A DNA stretch of 8,731 bases from Gammaproteobacteria bacterium (GCA_011052285.1 DRJH01000075.1:1-8731), one strand, 5' to 3'. Counted from the first letter of the stretch, positions 1-6,736 are shown. Numbers and translations are program-made. Notes: a model not told the origin generated them from the letters alone.

Positions 1-1562
1 CCTATACCGGCTATCATTACTACCGCTGCCGCCGACCCCGGCAGTGGCTGTTTCCACTCGGCTTCGGTACCCTCGGCTACGGCCTGCCAGCGGCCCTGGG
101 TGCAAAACTGGGCAATCCTGAGAACACGGTGATCTGTCTGGCCGGTGATGGTGGCTATCTTTTCACTGTCGAGGAACTGGCCACTGCGGTCGAATTCACT
201 ATCCCGGTCACCGTGATCGTCTGGAATAATCACGGCTACGGGGAAATTCGTGATGCTATGGCCGAGTCCGGAATCCCGCAAATTGGTGTTACCCTCAAAA
301 CCCCCGACTTTGTCGCCATGGCGCATGCCTTCGGCTGCCACGGGGAAAAACCCGACTCCCTGGCCGGCCTTAAGCAAGCCCTACTGTGCTCGTTCGAGGC
401 ACAAGTACCCACGGTGATAGAAATCGAAGAAAATGCAAGCTACCTAGGAGGCTGTCCGAGAGGAAGCATGAGCAAGGTGAAAGCCCACGATTACCTGCAG
501 CAGCTCGAGCCCTACCTGCCCGGTGATTTTGCGGTTAAAGGGGTTACACAAATCGTCAAACTGTCCTCCAATGAGTCCCTGCTCGGCGCCAGCCCACAGG
601 TCCGGGAGGCACTTGGTATGGTTTATGGACAACTGCAAACCTATCCCGACAGTCAGAGCACGACGCTTAGAAAAGTGATCGGTCAGCATTATGGCCTGGA
701 CCCGCAGCGCCTGGTCTGCGAGTCGGGTTCAGAACAGCTGATCAACCTCCTGGCTCGAGCCTATGCCGGACCCGGAGATGAGGTGCTGTACAGCCAGTAC
801 GGCTTTATCGCCTACAAACTGGCAGCCCAGTCTGTCGGTGCAATACCGGTGGCTGCAGCAGAGCACAATTACAACACCGACGTCGATGCCCTGCTGGCCA
901 AAGTGAGCACGAAGACCCGCCTGCTTTATCTGGCCAACCCCAATAACCCGACCGCAACCAGCCTGCCCTTGGCAGAGATCAAACGCCTGCGGCAAAACCT
1001 ACCCGAATCGGTTCTATTGGTACTCGATGCCGCCTACGCCGAGTTCAATGACCCGGACAATAACTACAGTGACGGCAGCACCCTGGTCAATGATGATCCC
1101 GGAAATGTGGTGGTACTGCACACCTTCTCAAAGATCTACGGATTGGCGGCGCTGCGTCTTGGCTGGGCCTATGCCCCGCAGGATGTCTGCCGTGTGCTGA
1201 ATCAGCTGCGTGGTGTTTTCACCGTCTCCACGGCTGCCCAAGTTGCCGGCATCACCGCGCTGCAAGACCGGGCATTTACCCAATCCGTGGCCGATCACAC
1301 CCGCCAACAACGTGACTGGCTGCGTACAGCCTTGTCCAAGATGGACTTGCAAGTATTGCCCTCTGCAACCAACTTTCTTTGTGTGCAATTTGCTGACTCC
1401 AAGGCCGCACAAGCCGCCGATCTGGCGCTGCGTCAGCAAGGCCTGATTCCCCGCACTCTAGTGGAATATGACCTCGGGCACTGTTTGCGCATCACCATCG
1501 GCCTGCAACAACACAACCGACGTGTCGCCGAGATTCTGGGCGGACTATCTTACAAGCGCTAA
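1..1562 (+). CDS. ThDP-dependent decarboxylase (AruI-like, C-terminal part) fused to HisC-like PLP aminotransferase; 5' partial
   Basis: The frame is open from base 3, giving 519 visible residues; the N-terminal part lies outside the window. Residues 1-150 are the C-terminal ThDP-binding domain of the acetolactate synthase/2-ketoarginine decarboxylase superfamily. They contain GFGTLGYGLPAALGAKLG and the ThDP/Mg motif G48-D49-G50, then N75-N76 after 24 residues. From Met156 (nt 468) follow 364 residues of a complete HisC-like fold-type I aminotransferase. Its motifs are KLSSNE, ANPNNPT, LDAAY and TFSKIYGLAALRLGW, with the PLP-lysine at residue 377 and NFLCVQF near the end. There is no stop codon between the domains. 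With the guanidinobutyrase gene 17 nt downstream, the likely role (inference) is arginine transamination plus 2-ketoarginine decarboxylation. HisC-type enzymes normally act on histidinol phosphate, so the amino donor is unproven. A plain acetolactate-synthase paralogue is the alternative. ATG 468 could also start a separate aminotransferase. Confidence 0.85.
   Translation, partial: YTGYHYYRCRRPRQWLFPLGFGTLGYGLPAALGAKLGNPENTVICLAGDGGYLFTVEELATAVEFTIPVTVIVWNNHGYGEIRDAMAESGIPQIGVTLKTPDFVAMAHAFGCHGEKPDSLAGLKQALLCSFEAQVPTVIEIEENASYLGGCPRGSMSKVKAHDYLQQLEPYLPGDFAVKGVTQIVKLSSNESLLGASPQVREALGMVYGQLQTYPDSQSTTLRKVIGQHYGLDPQRLVCESGSEQLINLLARAYAGPGDEVLYSQYGFIAYKLAAQSVGAIPVAAAEHNYNTDVDALLAKVSTKTRLLYLANPNNPTATSLPLAEIKRLRQNLPESVLLVLDAAYAEFNDPDNNYSDGSTLVNDDPGNVVVLHTFSKIYGLAALRLGWAYAPQDVCRVLNQLRGVFTVSTAAQVAGITALQDRAFTQSVADHTRQQRDWLRTALSKMDLQVLPSATNFLCVQFADSKAAQAADLALRQQGLIPRTLVEYDLGHCLRITIGLQQHNRRVAEILGGLSYKR
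444..461 (+). repeat. Repeat copy 1, at the decarboxylase/aminotransferase junction
   Basis: CTAGGAGGCTGTCCGAGA is an exact 18-bp match to the copy at the end of the guanidinobutyrase gene (2527-2544). Here it is translated, in the order Y-L-G-G-C-P-R, as the linker between the two domains of the fused protein. It carries a perfect AGGAGG, 16 nt before ATG 468, which could allow internal initiation of the aminotransferase. The TAG inside the repeat is out of frame here, whereas in copy 2 it is the stop codon. Confidence 0.7.
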
Positions 1563-1579
1563 TCCAGCAGGAGTCCAGC

Positions 1580-2530
1580 ATGTGTTCATTCAACCAGCCA
1601 CTGGGTGGTAACGAAATGCCCCGTTTTGGTGGCCCCGCAACCATGATGCGTCTGCCAACCGCAGCCAATGCCGGGAGCATTGATGCCGGCTTTATCGGCG
1701 TGCCACTGGATATCGGCACTTCTCATCGACCTGGTGCACGACTGGGCCCACGGCAAATTCGTGCCGAGTCCTCGCTGTTACGCCCCTATAACATGGCCAC
1801 CCACGCCGCTCCCTTTGACAGCATACAGGTTGCCGATCTTGGCGATGTACCGATCAATACCTTTAACCTGCAAAAAAGCATGACCATCATTGAGCAATTC
1901 TACGATTCCGTCCTTGAACACAGTACCATTCCGCTGACCTTGGGTGGTGATCACAGCATCGTCCTGCCCATATTGCGGGCTATGAAACGCCGCTATGGCC
2001 CCGTTGGCCTGGTTCATGTCGATGCCCATGCCGATATCAATGATGCTATGTTCGGTGAGGCCATCGCCCATGGTACGCCCTTTCGGCGTGCTGTCGAAGA
2101 AGGCCTGGTGATCGGTAACCGGGTCGCACAAATCGGTTTGCGTGGCAGCGGCTATGCTGCCGACGACTTCGACTGGTCCCGCGAGCAGGGTTTTCGGGTC
2201 GTACAAGTTGAAGAATGCTGGCACCGGTCGCTGCGGCCGTTAATGGAGGAAATACGCCAACAACTGGGCTCGGGTCCAGTCTATATCAGTTTTGATATCG
2301 ATGGCATTGACCCGGGCTTCGCGCCGGGCACCGGCACTCCGGAAGTCGGTGGTCTGACCACACCTCAGGGCCTGGAAATTCTGCGTTGTTGCCGGGGGCT
2401 GGATATCGTTGGATGCGACCTGGTGGAAGTATCTCCACCCTTCGATCCCTCGGGCAATACCGCCTTGCTCGGCGCCAACCTGCTGTTCGAGATGTTATGC
2501 TTACTGCCGAAGGTACACTATCGGAACTAG
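1580..2530 (+). CDS. gbuA: Guanidinobutyrase-type ureohydrolase (agmatinase/arginase family)
   Basis: A 316-residue ureohydrolase that hydrolyses a guanidino acid to an amino acid plus urea. All Mn ligands of the family are present: H125 in GGDHS, D148/H150/D152 in DAHAD, and D239/D241 in FDIDGID. E283 lies in VEVSPP. The N-terminus (NQPLGGNEMPRFGG, VPLDIGTS, RPYNMAT) and the FRRAVEE and EECWH blocks resemble Pseudomonas GbuA (about 319 residues) much more than SpeB agmatinase, so 4-guanidinobutyrate to GABA plus urea is the favoured reaction. 3-Guanidinopropionate or another guanidino compound cannot be excluded. The start at 1580 is supported by AGGAG at 1569-1573 and by the GbuA-like N-terminus. 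It lies 17 nt after the aminotransferase stop, so the two are probably co-transcribed. Its TAG stop (2528-2530) lies inside repeat copy 2. Confidence 0.9.
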   Translation: MCSFNQPLGGNEMPRFGGPATMMRLPTAANAGSIDAGFIGVPLDIGTSHRPGARLGPRQIRAESSLLRPYNMATHAAPFDSIQVADLGDVPINTFNLQKSMTIIEQFYDSVLEHSTIPLTLGGDHSIVLPILRAMKRRYGPVGLVHVDAHADINDAMFGEAIAHGTPFRRAVEEGLVIGNRVAQIGLRGSGYAADDFDWSREQGFRVVQVEECWHRSLRPLMEEIRQQLGSGPVYISFDIDGIDPGFAPGTGTPEVGGLTTPQGLEILRCCRGLDIVGCDLVEVSPPFDPSGNTALLGANLLFEMLCLLPKVHYRN

Positions 2531-2546
2531 GAGGCTGTCCGAGAAT
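2527..2546 (+). repeat. Repeat copy 2, overlapping the gbuA stop codon
   Basis: CTAGGAGGCTGTCCGAGAAT begins with the last base of the final gbuA sense codon and supplies its TAG stop. The first 18 bp are identical to copy 1, and 17 of 20 bp match the inverted copy 3 at 4162-4181. The CTAG start fits a YTAR target of IS5-type elements, which makes an IS or MITE terminal repeat plausible. That origin is inference. Confidence 0.7.
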
Positions 2547-2610
2547 GGGTACCGTGGCGAGGGAAAACGGTTCGCTAACAACAATCTAAATACGACTTGA
2601 CTGGTGAGCA

Positions 2611-2651
2611 TGGGAGTTGTTGTTCCGCGTCTCTCTGTCTACAACACCCCA
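2611..2651. terminator. Possible weak hairpin between convergent gbuA and ybaK-like genes
   Basis: TGGG-A-GTTGT (2611-2620) can pair with ACAAC-AC-CCCA (2641-2651), forming an imperfect stem around a loop of about 20 nt. It lies between the two convergent genes, where a bidirectional terminator would be expected. There is no T-tract on either side and the stem is interrupted, so the call is weak. Confidence 0.2.
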
Positions 2652-3143
2652 CTAAATCACGTCAATGACGGTACCGGCCGTCAGCTGAATCAACTGTTCG
2701 GGGGTAAGAGAGAAGACCGCATTCGGTGTTCCGGCCGCAGCCCACAGCGGTGACAGCTCCAGCAGGTCCCGGTCAAGATATACTTGTAACTCGCCAATGT
2801 GACCACAGGGCGGCACTCCACCAATTGCATAGCCTGTGACATTTCGTACGAAATCAGTAGCAGCTATTTTGATGCTCTCACCAAAATGTGCAGCAATTAA
2901 TACTTCGTTAATACGATTCACGCCGCTGGCAACCACCAGCACAGCCCGCCCCGTGTCGCTGGCTCTGAATACGATACTCTTGGCGATCTGGGCCACGGTG
3001 CAGCCAATGGCTTGTGCTGCCTGTTTCGCGGTCCTTGCCGAATCCGGAAGTTCAACAATAGAACACTGCAGTCCGGCGGCCTCCAAGGCTGCCTGAACGC
3101 TTTTCGTGCTGTTTTTTCGTTGTTTCATAGTATCTTTATCCAA
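2652..3143 (-). CDS. YbaK/ProX-family aminoacyl-tRNA deacylase (trans-editing)
   Basis: A 163-residue single-domain protein of the YbaK/EbsC family. The family hydrolyses mischarged aminoacyl-tRNAs, for example Cys-tRNA(Pro) or Ala-tRNA(Pro), free of any synthetase. Diagnostic features are the conserved lysine K55 in AQIAKSIVFR, the glycine-rich GGVPPCGH at 108-115 and AAGTPNAVF near 135-144. The length is typical (about 155-165). The start is taken as TTG at 3143 because a near-perfect GAGGAGGG lies 9 nt upstream; the next ATG (3128, MKQRKNS) is too far from that site. The substrate within the family cannot be read from sequence. The gene is divergent from the peroxiredoxin-like gene and convergent with gbuA, and has no operon partner. 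It lies inside the inverted-repeat-bounded block 2527-4181. Confidence 0.85.
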   Translation of the reverse strand: MDKDTMKQRKNSTKSVQAALEAAGLQCSIVELPDSARTAKQAAQAIGCTVAQIAKSIVFRASDTGRAVLVVASGVNRINEVLIAAHFGESIKIAATDFVRNVTGYAIGGVPPCGHIGELQVYLDRDLLELSPLWAAAGTPNAVFSLTPEQLIQLTAGTVIDVI

Positions 3144-3152
3144 TTGATTTCG

Positions 3153-3160
3153 CCCTCCTC
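3153..3160 (-). promoter_or_regulatory. Strong ribosome binding site fixing a TTG start
   Basis: On the minus strand GAGGAGGG is followed by nine bases and then TTG (3143-3141). This spacing is near optimal and favours the TTG over the in-frame ATG five codons later, giving a protein beginning MDKDTMKQ. Confidence 0.6.
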
Positions 3161-3198
3161 TTTACATGAGTCTGAACGATTGACCATCACAGAAAGTC

Positions 3199-3227
3199 TT
3201 GTTACTAAGATGACCCCACCCTATAAT
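3199..3227 (+). promoter_or_regulatory. Sigma70-type promoter for the peroxiredoxin-like gene
   Basis: TTGTTA (3199-3204), a 17-nt spacer and a perfect TATAAT (3222-3227) precede the gene. A start of transcription near 3234 would leave a leader of about 30 nt to ATG 3265. Confidence 0.5.
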
Positions 3228-3264
3228 CAGGTTTGTCATAAATCCGATTTCAGGTATGCTCACT

Positions 3265-3819
3265 ATGTCAGCTATTCAGCCACTTTACCCCCGCCAGTCG
3301 GTACCGAAACTCTGTGTTCCAACGGTTAGTGGTAAAAGCTGGGATCTTACGGAGCACCTGGGTGAAAATTTCACACTGATTGTATTCTACCGCGGCTTGC
3401 ATTGTCCGATCTGTAGCAGGTACCTGGGCGATTTGAATCATAAACTGGATAAATTCGCCGCCCGTGGCACGGCAGTCATCGCCATCAGTGGTGATGACCG
3501 AGAACGTGCCGGTCGTGCTCGTGAAGACTGGAATCTGGACCAACTGACCATAGGCTATGGCATGAGTCTGGATAACGCCCGAAAATGGGGGCTCTTCATC
3601 TCCAGCGGCCGCGGCAAAACATCCACCGGCCATGCAGAGCCTGCACTATTCTTTGAGCCAGGTCTATTTCTGGTCCGTAATGACGGGACGCTGTATTTCG
3701 GATCGGTACAAACCATGCCCTTTGCCCGTCCGTCATTCACCGAAGTGCTTGGCGCCCTCGATTTCGTCCTCACGAATGATTACCCGGCCCGTGGTGAGGT
3801 CCTGGACCATAACGCCTGA
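3265..3819 (+). CDS. Peroxiredoxin-like protein (AhpC/TSA thioredoxin fold)
   Basis: A 184-residue cytoplasmic protein of the AhpC/TSA-like thioredoxin superfamily; no signal peptide is visible. After an N-terminal strand (VPKLCVPTVSG) comes LIVFYRGLHCPICSRYL. C47 sits where the peroxidatic cysteine or first redox cysteine is expected, and C50 makes a CPIC pair. VIAISGDD at 71-78 and FLVRNDGTLYFGSVQ near 135-149 match the later core strands of the fold. The likely role is thiol-dependent reduction of peroxide or a related redox task; the electron donor is unknown. The start at 3265 (MSAIQPLY) is preferred over ATG 3256 because AGG at 3252-3254 lies 10 nt upstream of the former but only 1 nt from the latter. 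The gene has its own promoter and is monocistronic in this window. Confidence 0.8.
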   Translation: MSAIQPLYPRQSVPKLCVPTVSGKSWDLTEHLGENFTLIVFYRGLHCPICSRYLGDLNHKLDKFAARGTAVIAISGDDRERAGRAREDWNLDQLTIGYGMSLDNARKWGLFISSGRGKTSTGHAEPALFFEPGLFLVRNDGTLYFGSVQTMPFARPSFTEVLGALDFVLTNDYPARGEVLDHNA

Positions 3820-4150
3820 CCATATTGTATAAAAGCAATTTCGACCAGCCTTGGTGGTATTGAATTGGCCACCGGACCATAACCCTCCACAAGATTGCGG
3901 GTGTTGCTGCCGGATTGCAACGTACTCACAATCAACGACAGTTTGTGATCAAAATCAAGAATCAAGGAGAAGTCATTCGATAAATTCAAAAAATCATTGA
4001 TCTCTGTCCACTGAGTGCTAGTATTCGTGTCCTTCGAAAGCAGCACGTTTGAGACACTGCTTTGAGACAAAATTTTCCATGGTGGGTCGAATAGCTGCTT
4101 ACTGCGTAGCAAAAACCAGGGAAAATACAGCCAGAATCAGTTTTTGTGCA
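3820..4150. other. About 390-nt gap before icd without a convincing gene; possible decayed coding sequence
   Basis: No intact gene is recognised between the peroxiredoxin-like gene and icd. On the minus strand a frame is open from about 4136 to within the end of the peroxiredoxin-like gene (TTG start at 4112), with protein-like stretches such as LSLIVSTLQSGSNTRNLVEGYGP. It has no ribosome binding site. Another minus frame holds a 24-codon ORF from TTG 4173 to 4099 with a signal-peptide-like end (KLILAVFSLVFATQ), ending in TAA. These may be remains of one exported protein gene broken by stops and frameshifts. I recognise no family. Confidence 0.25.
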
Positions 4151-4161
4151 GTAGGTTTTCT

Positions 4162-4181
4162 ATTCTCGGACAACTTCCTAC
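4162..4181 (-). repeat. Repeat copy 3, inverted, upstream of icd
   Basis: Read on the minus strand this is GTAGGAAGTTGTCCGAGAAT, matching copy 2 at 17 of 20 positions in the opposite orientation. Copies 2 and 3 therefore point inward and bracket 1655 bp holding the YbaK-like and peroxiredoxin-like genes. GTAGG at 4151-4155 and CCTAC at 4177-4181 can also pair, giving a small local hairpin. Confidence 0.6.
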
Positions 4182-4188
4182 ACCTCAA

Positions 4189-4202
4189 TCTTTGACCAAA
4201 GA
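4189..4202. promoter_or_regulatory. Short perfect inverted repeat just upstream of icd
   Basis: TCTTTG-AC-CAAAGA has two perfect 6-bp arms separated by 2 bp and ends 11 nt before the icd ATG. It could be a repressor site or an RNA hairpin controlling initiation, because it overlaps the region where the ribosome binding site should be. Chance occurrence is possible. Confidence 0.25.
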
Positions 4203-4213
4203 GAAAAAAGACC

Positions 4214-6442
4214 ATGGTACGCTCAAAAATCATCTACACCTGGACCGACGAAGCACCCGCACTGGCAACGGTGTCACTTCTGCCTGTGATCACCGCATTC
4301 ACTGAACCTGCTGGGGTGATCGTAGAAACACGTGACATCTCGCTGGCCGGACGTATTCTGGCGGCCTTCCCGGATCATCTGAGGCAAAGCCAACGACAAA
4401 GTGATGATCTGACTGAACTGGGTGCTCTGGCTAAAACGCCAGAAGCGAACATTATTAAATTACCCAATATCAGTGCTTCGATCCCGCAGCTGCACGCCGC
4501 CATTGAAGAGTTGCAATCCCAAGGTTTTGGAATTCCCAACTACCCCGAAGAGCCCATGAACACGGACGAGGAAGCCATTAAGGTTCGCTATGCCAGAGTT
4601 TTGGGCAGCGCCGTGAATCCAGTGCTCCGGGAAGGCAACTCCGATCGCAGGGTAGCCGCACCGGTCAAGGAATACGCAAGAAAACACCCACATTCCATGG
4701 GGGCCTGGAGTGCTGATTCCAAAACCCATGTCTCGCATATGCAGGATGGGGATTTTTTCTCCAGCGAACAATCCGTGGTCATCGAAAAACCAGGTTTGGT
4801 TCGAATTGAACTGCTTAGTGAATCTGGTGATAGCGTCGTATTAAAACCTGATCTGGAGGTTTTAAAAGATGAAGTGATTGATGGTAGCGTGATGCGCTGC
4901 AAAGCGCTATGCGCTTTTTATGCGCGGCAGATCAAGCAGGCTAAAGCGGACGATGTGTTGCTGTCGCTTCACCTCAAGGCTACTATGATGAAGATCTCCG
5001 ATCCAATCCTGTTTGGTCATGCCGTGACCGTCTACTTCGGAGAGGTCTTCGAGAAATACACGGCCTTGTTTAAAGAACTTGGTGTCGATCCGAACAATGG
5101 ACTGGGCGACGTCTATGCCAAGATCAAGAATTTGACCACGGCGCAGCAGGCAGAAATCGAGGCGGATATCCAGGCTGTGTACAGCACACAGCCGAAACTG
5201 GCAATGGTCGATTCCGACAAAGGCATTACCAACCTGCATGTACCCAGTGACGTGATTATCGATGCCTCCATGCCCGCTGCCATTCGTGCCTCTGGCAAGA
5301 TGTGGGGGCCAGATGGTCTGTTGCATGACAGCAATATGATGATTCCGGATCGCTGCTATGCTGGGATTTATCAGGAGACCATTGATTTCTGCAAAAAGAA
5401 CGGCGCTTTTGATGTCACCACCATGGGCAACGTCTGCAATGTTGGGCTGATGGCGCAAAAAGCTGAAGAATATGGCTCCCACGACAAGACCTTTGAGATC
5501 CCGGAAGATGGCACCCTGCGGGTCATCGATCATACCGGCAAATGTTTAATGGAACACCAGGTCGAACAAGGGGATGTCTGGCGCATGTGCCAAACCAAGG
5601 ACCTGCCGATCCGTGACTGGGTCAAACTTGGGGTCAAACGGGCCCGCGAGACCGGTTCACCCGCCGTCTTTTGGCTAACCCCGGAACGCGCCCATGATGC
5701 CAAACTGATCCAAAAGGTCAAATGCTATCTTGTAGATGAGAACACGGCAGGGCTTACTATCAAGATCATGGCACCGGATGCTGCCATTCGTTATACCCTG
5801 CAACGGGCCAAGGAAGGCAAGGATACCATCTCCGTTACGGGTAACATCCTGCGCGACTACCTGACCGACCTGTTTCCAATTTTGGAACTGGGCACCAGTG
5901 CCAAAATGCTCTCCATCGTACCGCTGCTTGCCGGTGGCGGAATGTACGAGACCGGAGCCGGTGGCTCTGCACCCAAACATATCCAACAATTTCTCAAGGA
6001 AGGTCATCTGCGCTGGGATTCACTCGGTGAATACCTGGCCCTGGCCATATCTCTGGAAGATCTGGCGCAAAAAACAGGAAATCAACGGGCCAGGATATTG
6101 GCCAATGCGCTCAATCGGGCCAACAGCCAGTTTCTCAACCAAAGCCGTTCACCTTCCCGCAAGGTCGGCGAACTTGATACCCGAGGCAGTCACTTTTACC
6201 TGACGATGTACTGGGCACAGGCGATGGCTTCACAAAATGAAGATACTTCGCTACAAGCACTGTTCTCCCCTCTAGCTACGCAATTACAAGCCAACGAGGA
6301 GAAGATTGTTGCCGAAATCAATGCTACCCAAGGGTGCGCTCAGGACATCGGTGGCTACTATCACGGTGATGAGCAAAAAACGGTTGCGGCCATGCGTCCC
6401 AGTGCGACGTTAAATACGATCATTGCGGCATTCGCCGGGTAA
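4214..6442 (+). CDS. icd: Monomeric NADP-dependent isocitrate dehydrogenase
   Basis: A full-length 742-residue monomeric-type isocitrate dehydrogenase (IDH-II class, about 740 residues), unrelated in sequence to homodimeric E. coli Icd. It converts isocitrate plus NADP to 2-oxoglutarate, CO2 and NADPH in the TCA cycle. From memory of the Azotobacter enzyme, the key residues fall at identical positions. Substrate contacts are S132 and N135 (with GNSDRR just after), K255, Y420 and R547; metal ligands are D350, D548 and D552; NADP contacts are H589, R600 and R649. The protein is cytoplasmic and intact. The start ATG is in the family position (MVRSKIIYTWTDEAP); the ribosome binding site is poor (GAGAAAAAAG, 4201-4210) and overlaps a small inverted repeat. 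No clear promoter is seen in the roughly 100 nt upstream. Nothing suggests an operon. Confidence 0.97.
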   Translation: MVRSKIIYTWTDEAPALATVSLLPVITAFTEPAGVIVETRDISLAGRILAAFPDHLRQSQRQSDDLTELGALAKTPEANIIKLPNISASIPQLHAAIEELQSQGFGIPNYPEEPMNTDEEAIKVRYARVLGSAVNPVLREGNSDRRVAAPVKEYARKHPHSMGAWSADSKTHVSHMQDGDFFSSEQSVVIEKPGLVRIELLSESGDSVVLKPDLEVLKDEVIDGSVMRCKALCAFYARQIKQAKADDVLLSLHLKATMMKISDPILFGHAVTVYFGEVFEKYTALFKELGVDPNNGLGDVYAKIKNLTTAQQAEIEADIQAVYSTQPKLAMVDSDKGITNLHVPSDVIIDASMPAAIRASGKMWGPDGLLHDSNMMIPDRCYAGIYQETIDFCKKNGAFDVTTMGNVCNVGLMAQKAEEYGSHDKTFEIPEDGTLRVIDHTGKCLMEHQVEQGDVWRMCQTKDLPIRDWVKLGVKRARETGSPAVFWLTPERAHDAKLIQKVKCYLVDENTAGLTIKIMAPDAAIRYTLQRAKEGKDTISVTGNILRDYLTDLFPILELGTSAKMLSIVPLLAGGGMYETGAGGSAPKHIQQFLKEGHLRWDSLGEYLALAISLEDLAQKTGNQRARILANALNRANSQFLNQSRSPSRKVGELDTRGSHFYLTMYWAQAMASQNEDTSLQALFSPLATQLQANEEKIVAEINATQGCAQDIGGYYHGDEQKTVAAMRPSATLNTIIAAFAG

Positions 6443-6443
6443 C

Positions 6444-6536
6444 TCACAAAGTTGGAAAGCCGCTTGTGGCAGGTGTCCACAGCGCGAAACAGCGCCTGAA
6501 TTCTGCACGAAACTTGGTGACTGTAATCTTGGTCAT
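6444..6536 (-). pseudogene. Possible remnant of a Phd/YefM-type antitoxin N-terminus
   Basis: A 30-codon minus-strand ORF from ATG 6536 begins MTKITVTKFRAEFRRCFAL. This resembles the opening strand and helix of Phd/YefM antitoxins (pattern K-I-[TS]-x-[TS]-[KE]-F-[KR]). Near TTT-CGC-GCT the following sequence reads better in another frame (ALVDTCHK), as expected for a frameshifted antitoxin. The ORF stops right against the icd stop codon and no toxin gene is nearby. The match is short and made by eye, so it may be chance. Confidence 0.2.
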
Positions 6537-6679
6537 GGGAATCTCAGGCACCTTCTGAAACGCTTTTGCTCCACAAATATCTCTACCATACAGACCTGAT
6601 GACCACACCTTTGCAGACAATCATGACACAGCCTCCCAGGTACTCACCCAACGTGTGAGGTGTTTATTTTCCTATTATG

Positions 6680-6710
6680 TCAAATTTCGGTGTCAGTGAC
6701 AGAATTTTGA
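6680..6710. repeat. Imperfect palindrome overlapping the tRNA promoter -35
   Basis: The stretch folds on itself. The centre is a perfect TGTCA-G-TGACA (6690-6700), and the outer arms TCAAATTTC (6680-6688) and GAATTTTGA (6702-6710) are almost complementary. Its right end overlaps the TTGAAA -35 at 6707. It could be an operator, a REP-like unit or an old terminal repeat. Confidence 0.4.
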
Positions 6711-6736
6711 AACCATTGTCTGAACTGGTGTAGAAT
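6707..6736 (+). promoter_or_regulatory. Sigma70 promoter of the tRNA-Ala gene
   Basis: TTGAAA (6707-6712), an 18-nt spacer and TAGAAT (6731-6736) are followed by a GC-rich discriminator GCCTCGC, as is usual for stable-RNA promoters under stringent control. The predicted start near 6743 leaves a leader of only about 4 nt. Confidence 0.6.

Noticed and set aside
1778..2224. 148-codon minus-strand ORF opposite gbuA
   Set aside because: Antisense shadow of the guanidinobutyrase with no ribosome binding site or recognisable protein.
3780..4112. 110-codon minus-strand ORF with protein-like composition
   Set aside because: It overlaps the 3' end of the peroxiredoxin-like gene, starts at a TTG without a ribosome binding site and has no recognised domain. 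Kept only as a possible remnant in the intergenic description.
4907..5533. 208-codon minus-strand ORF opposite icd
   Set aside because: It lies wholly antisense to the well-supported isocitrate dehydrogenase and shows no domain; long antisense frames are expected opposite such coding sequence.
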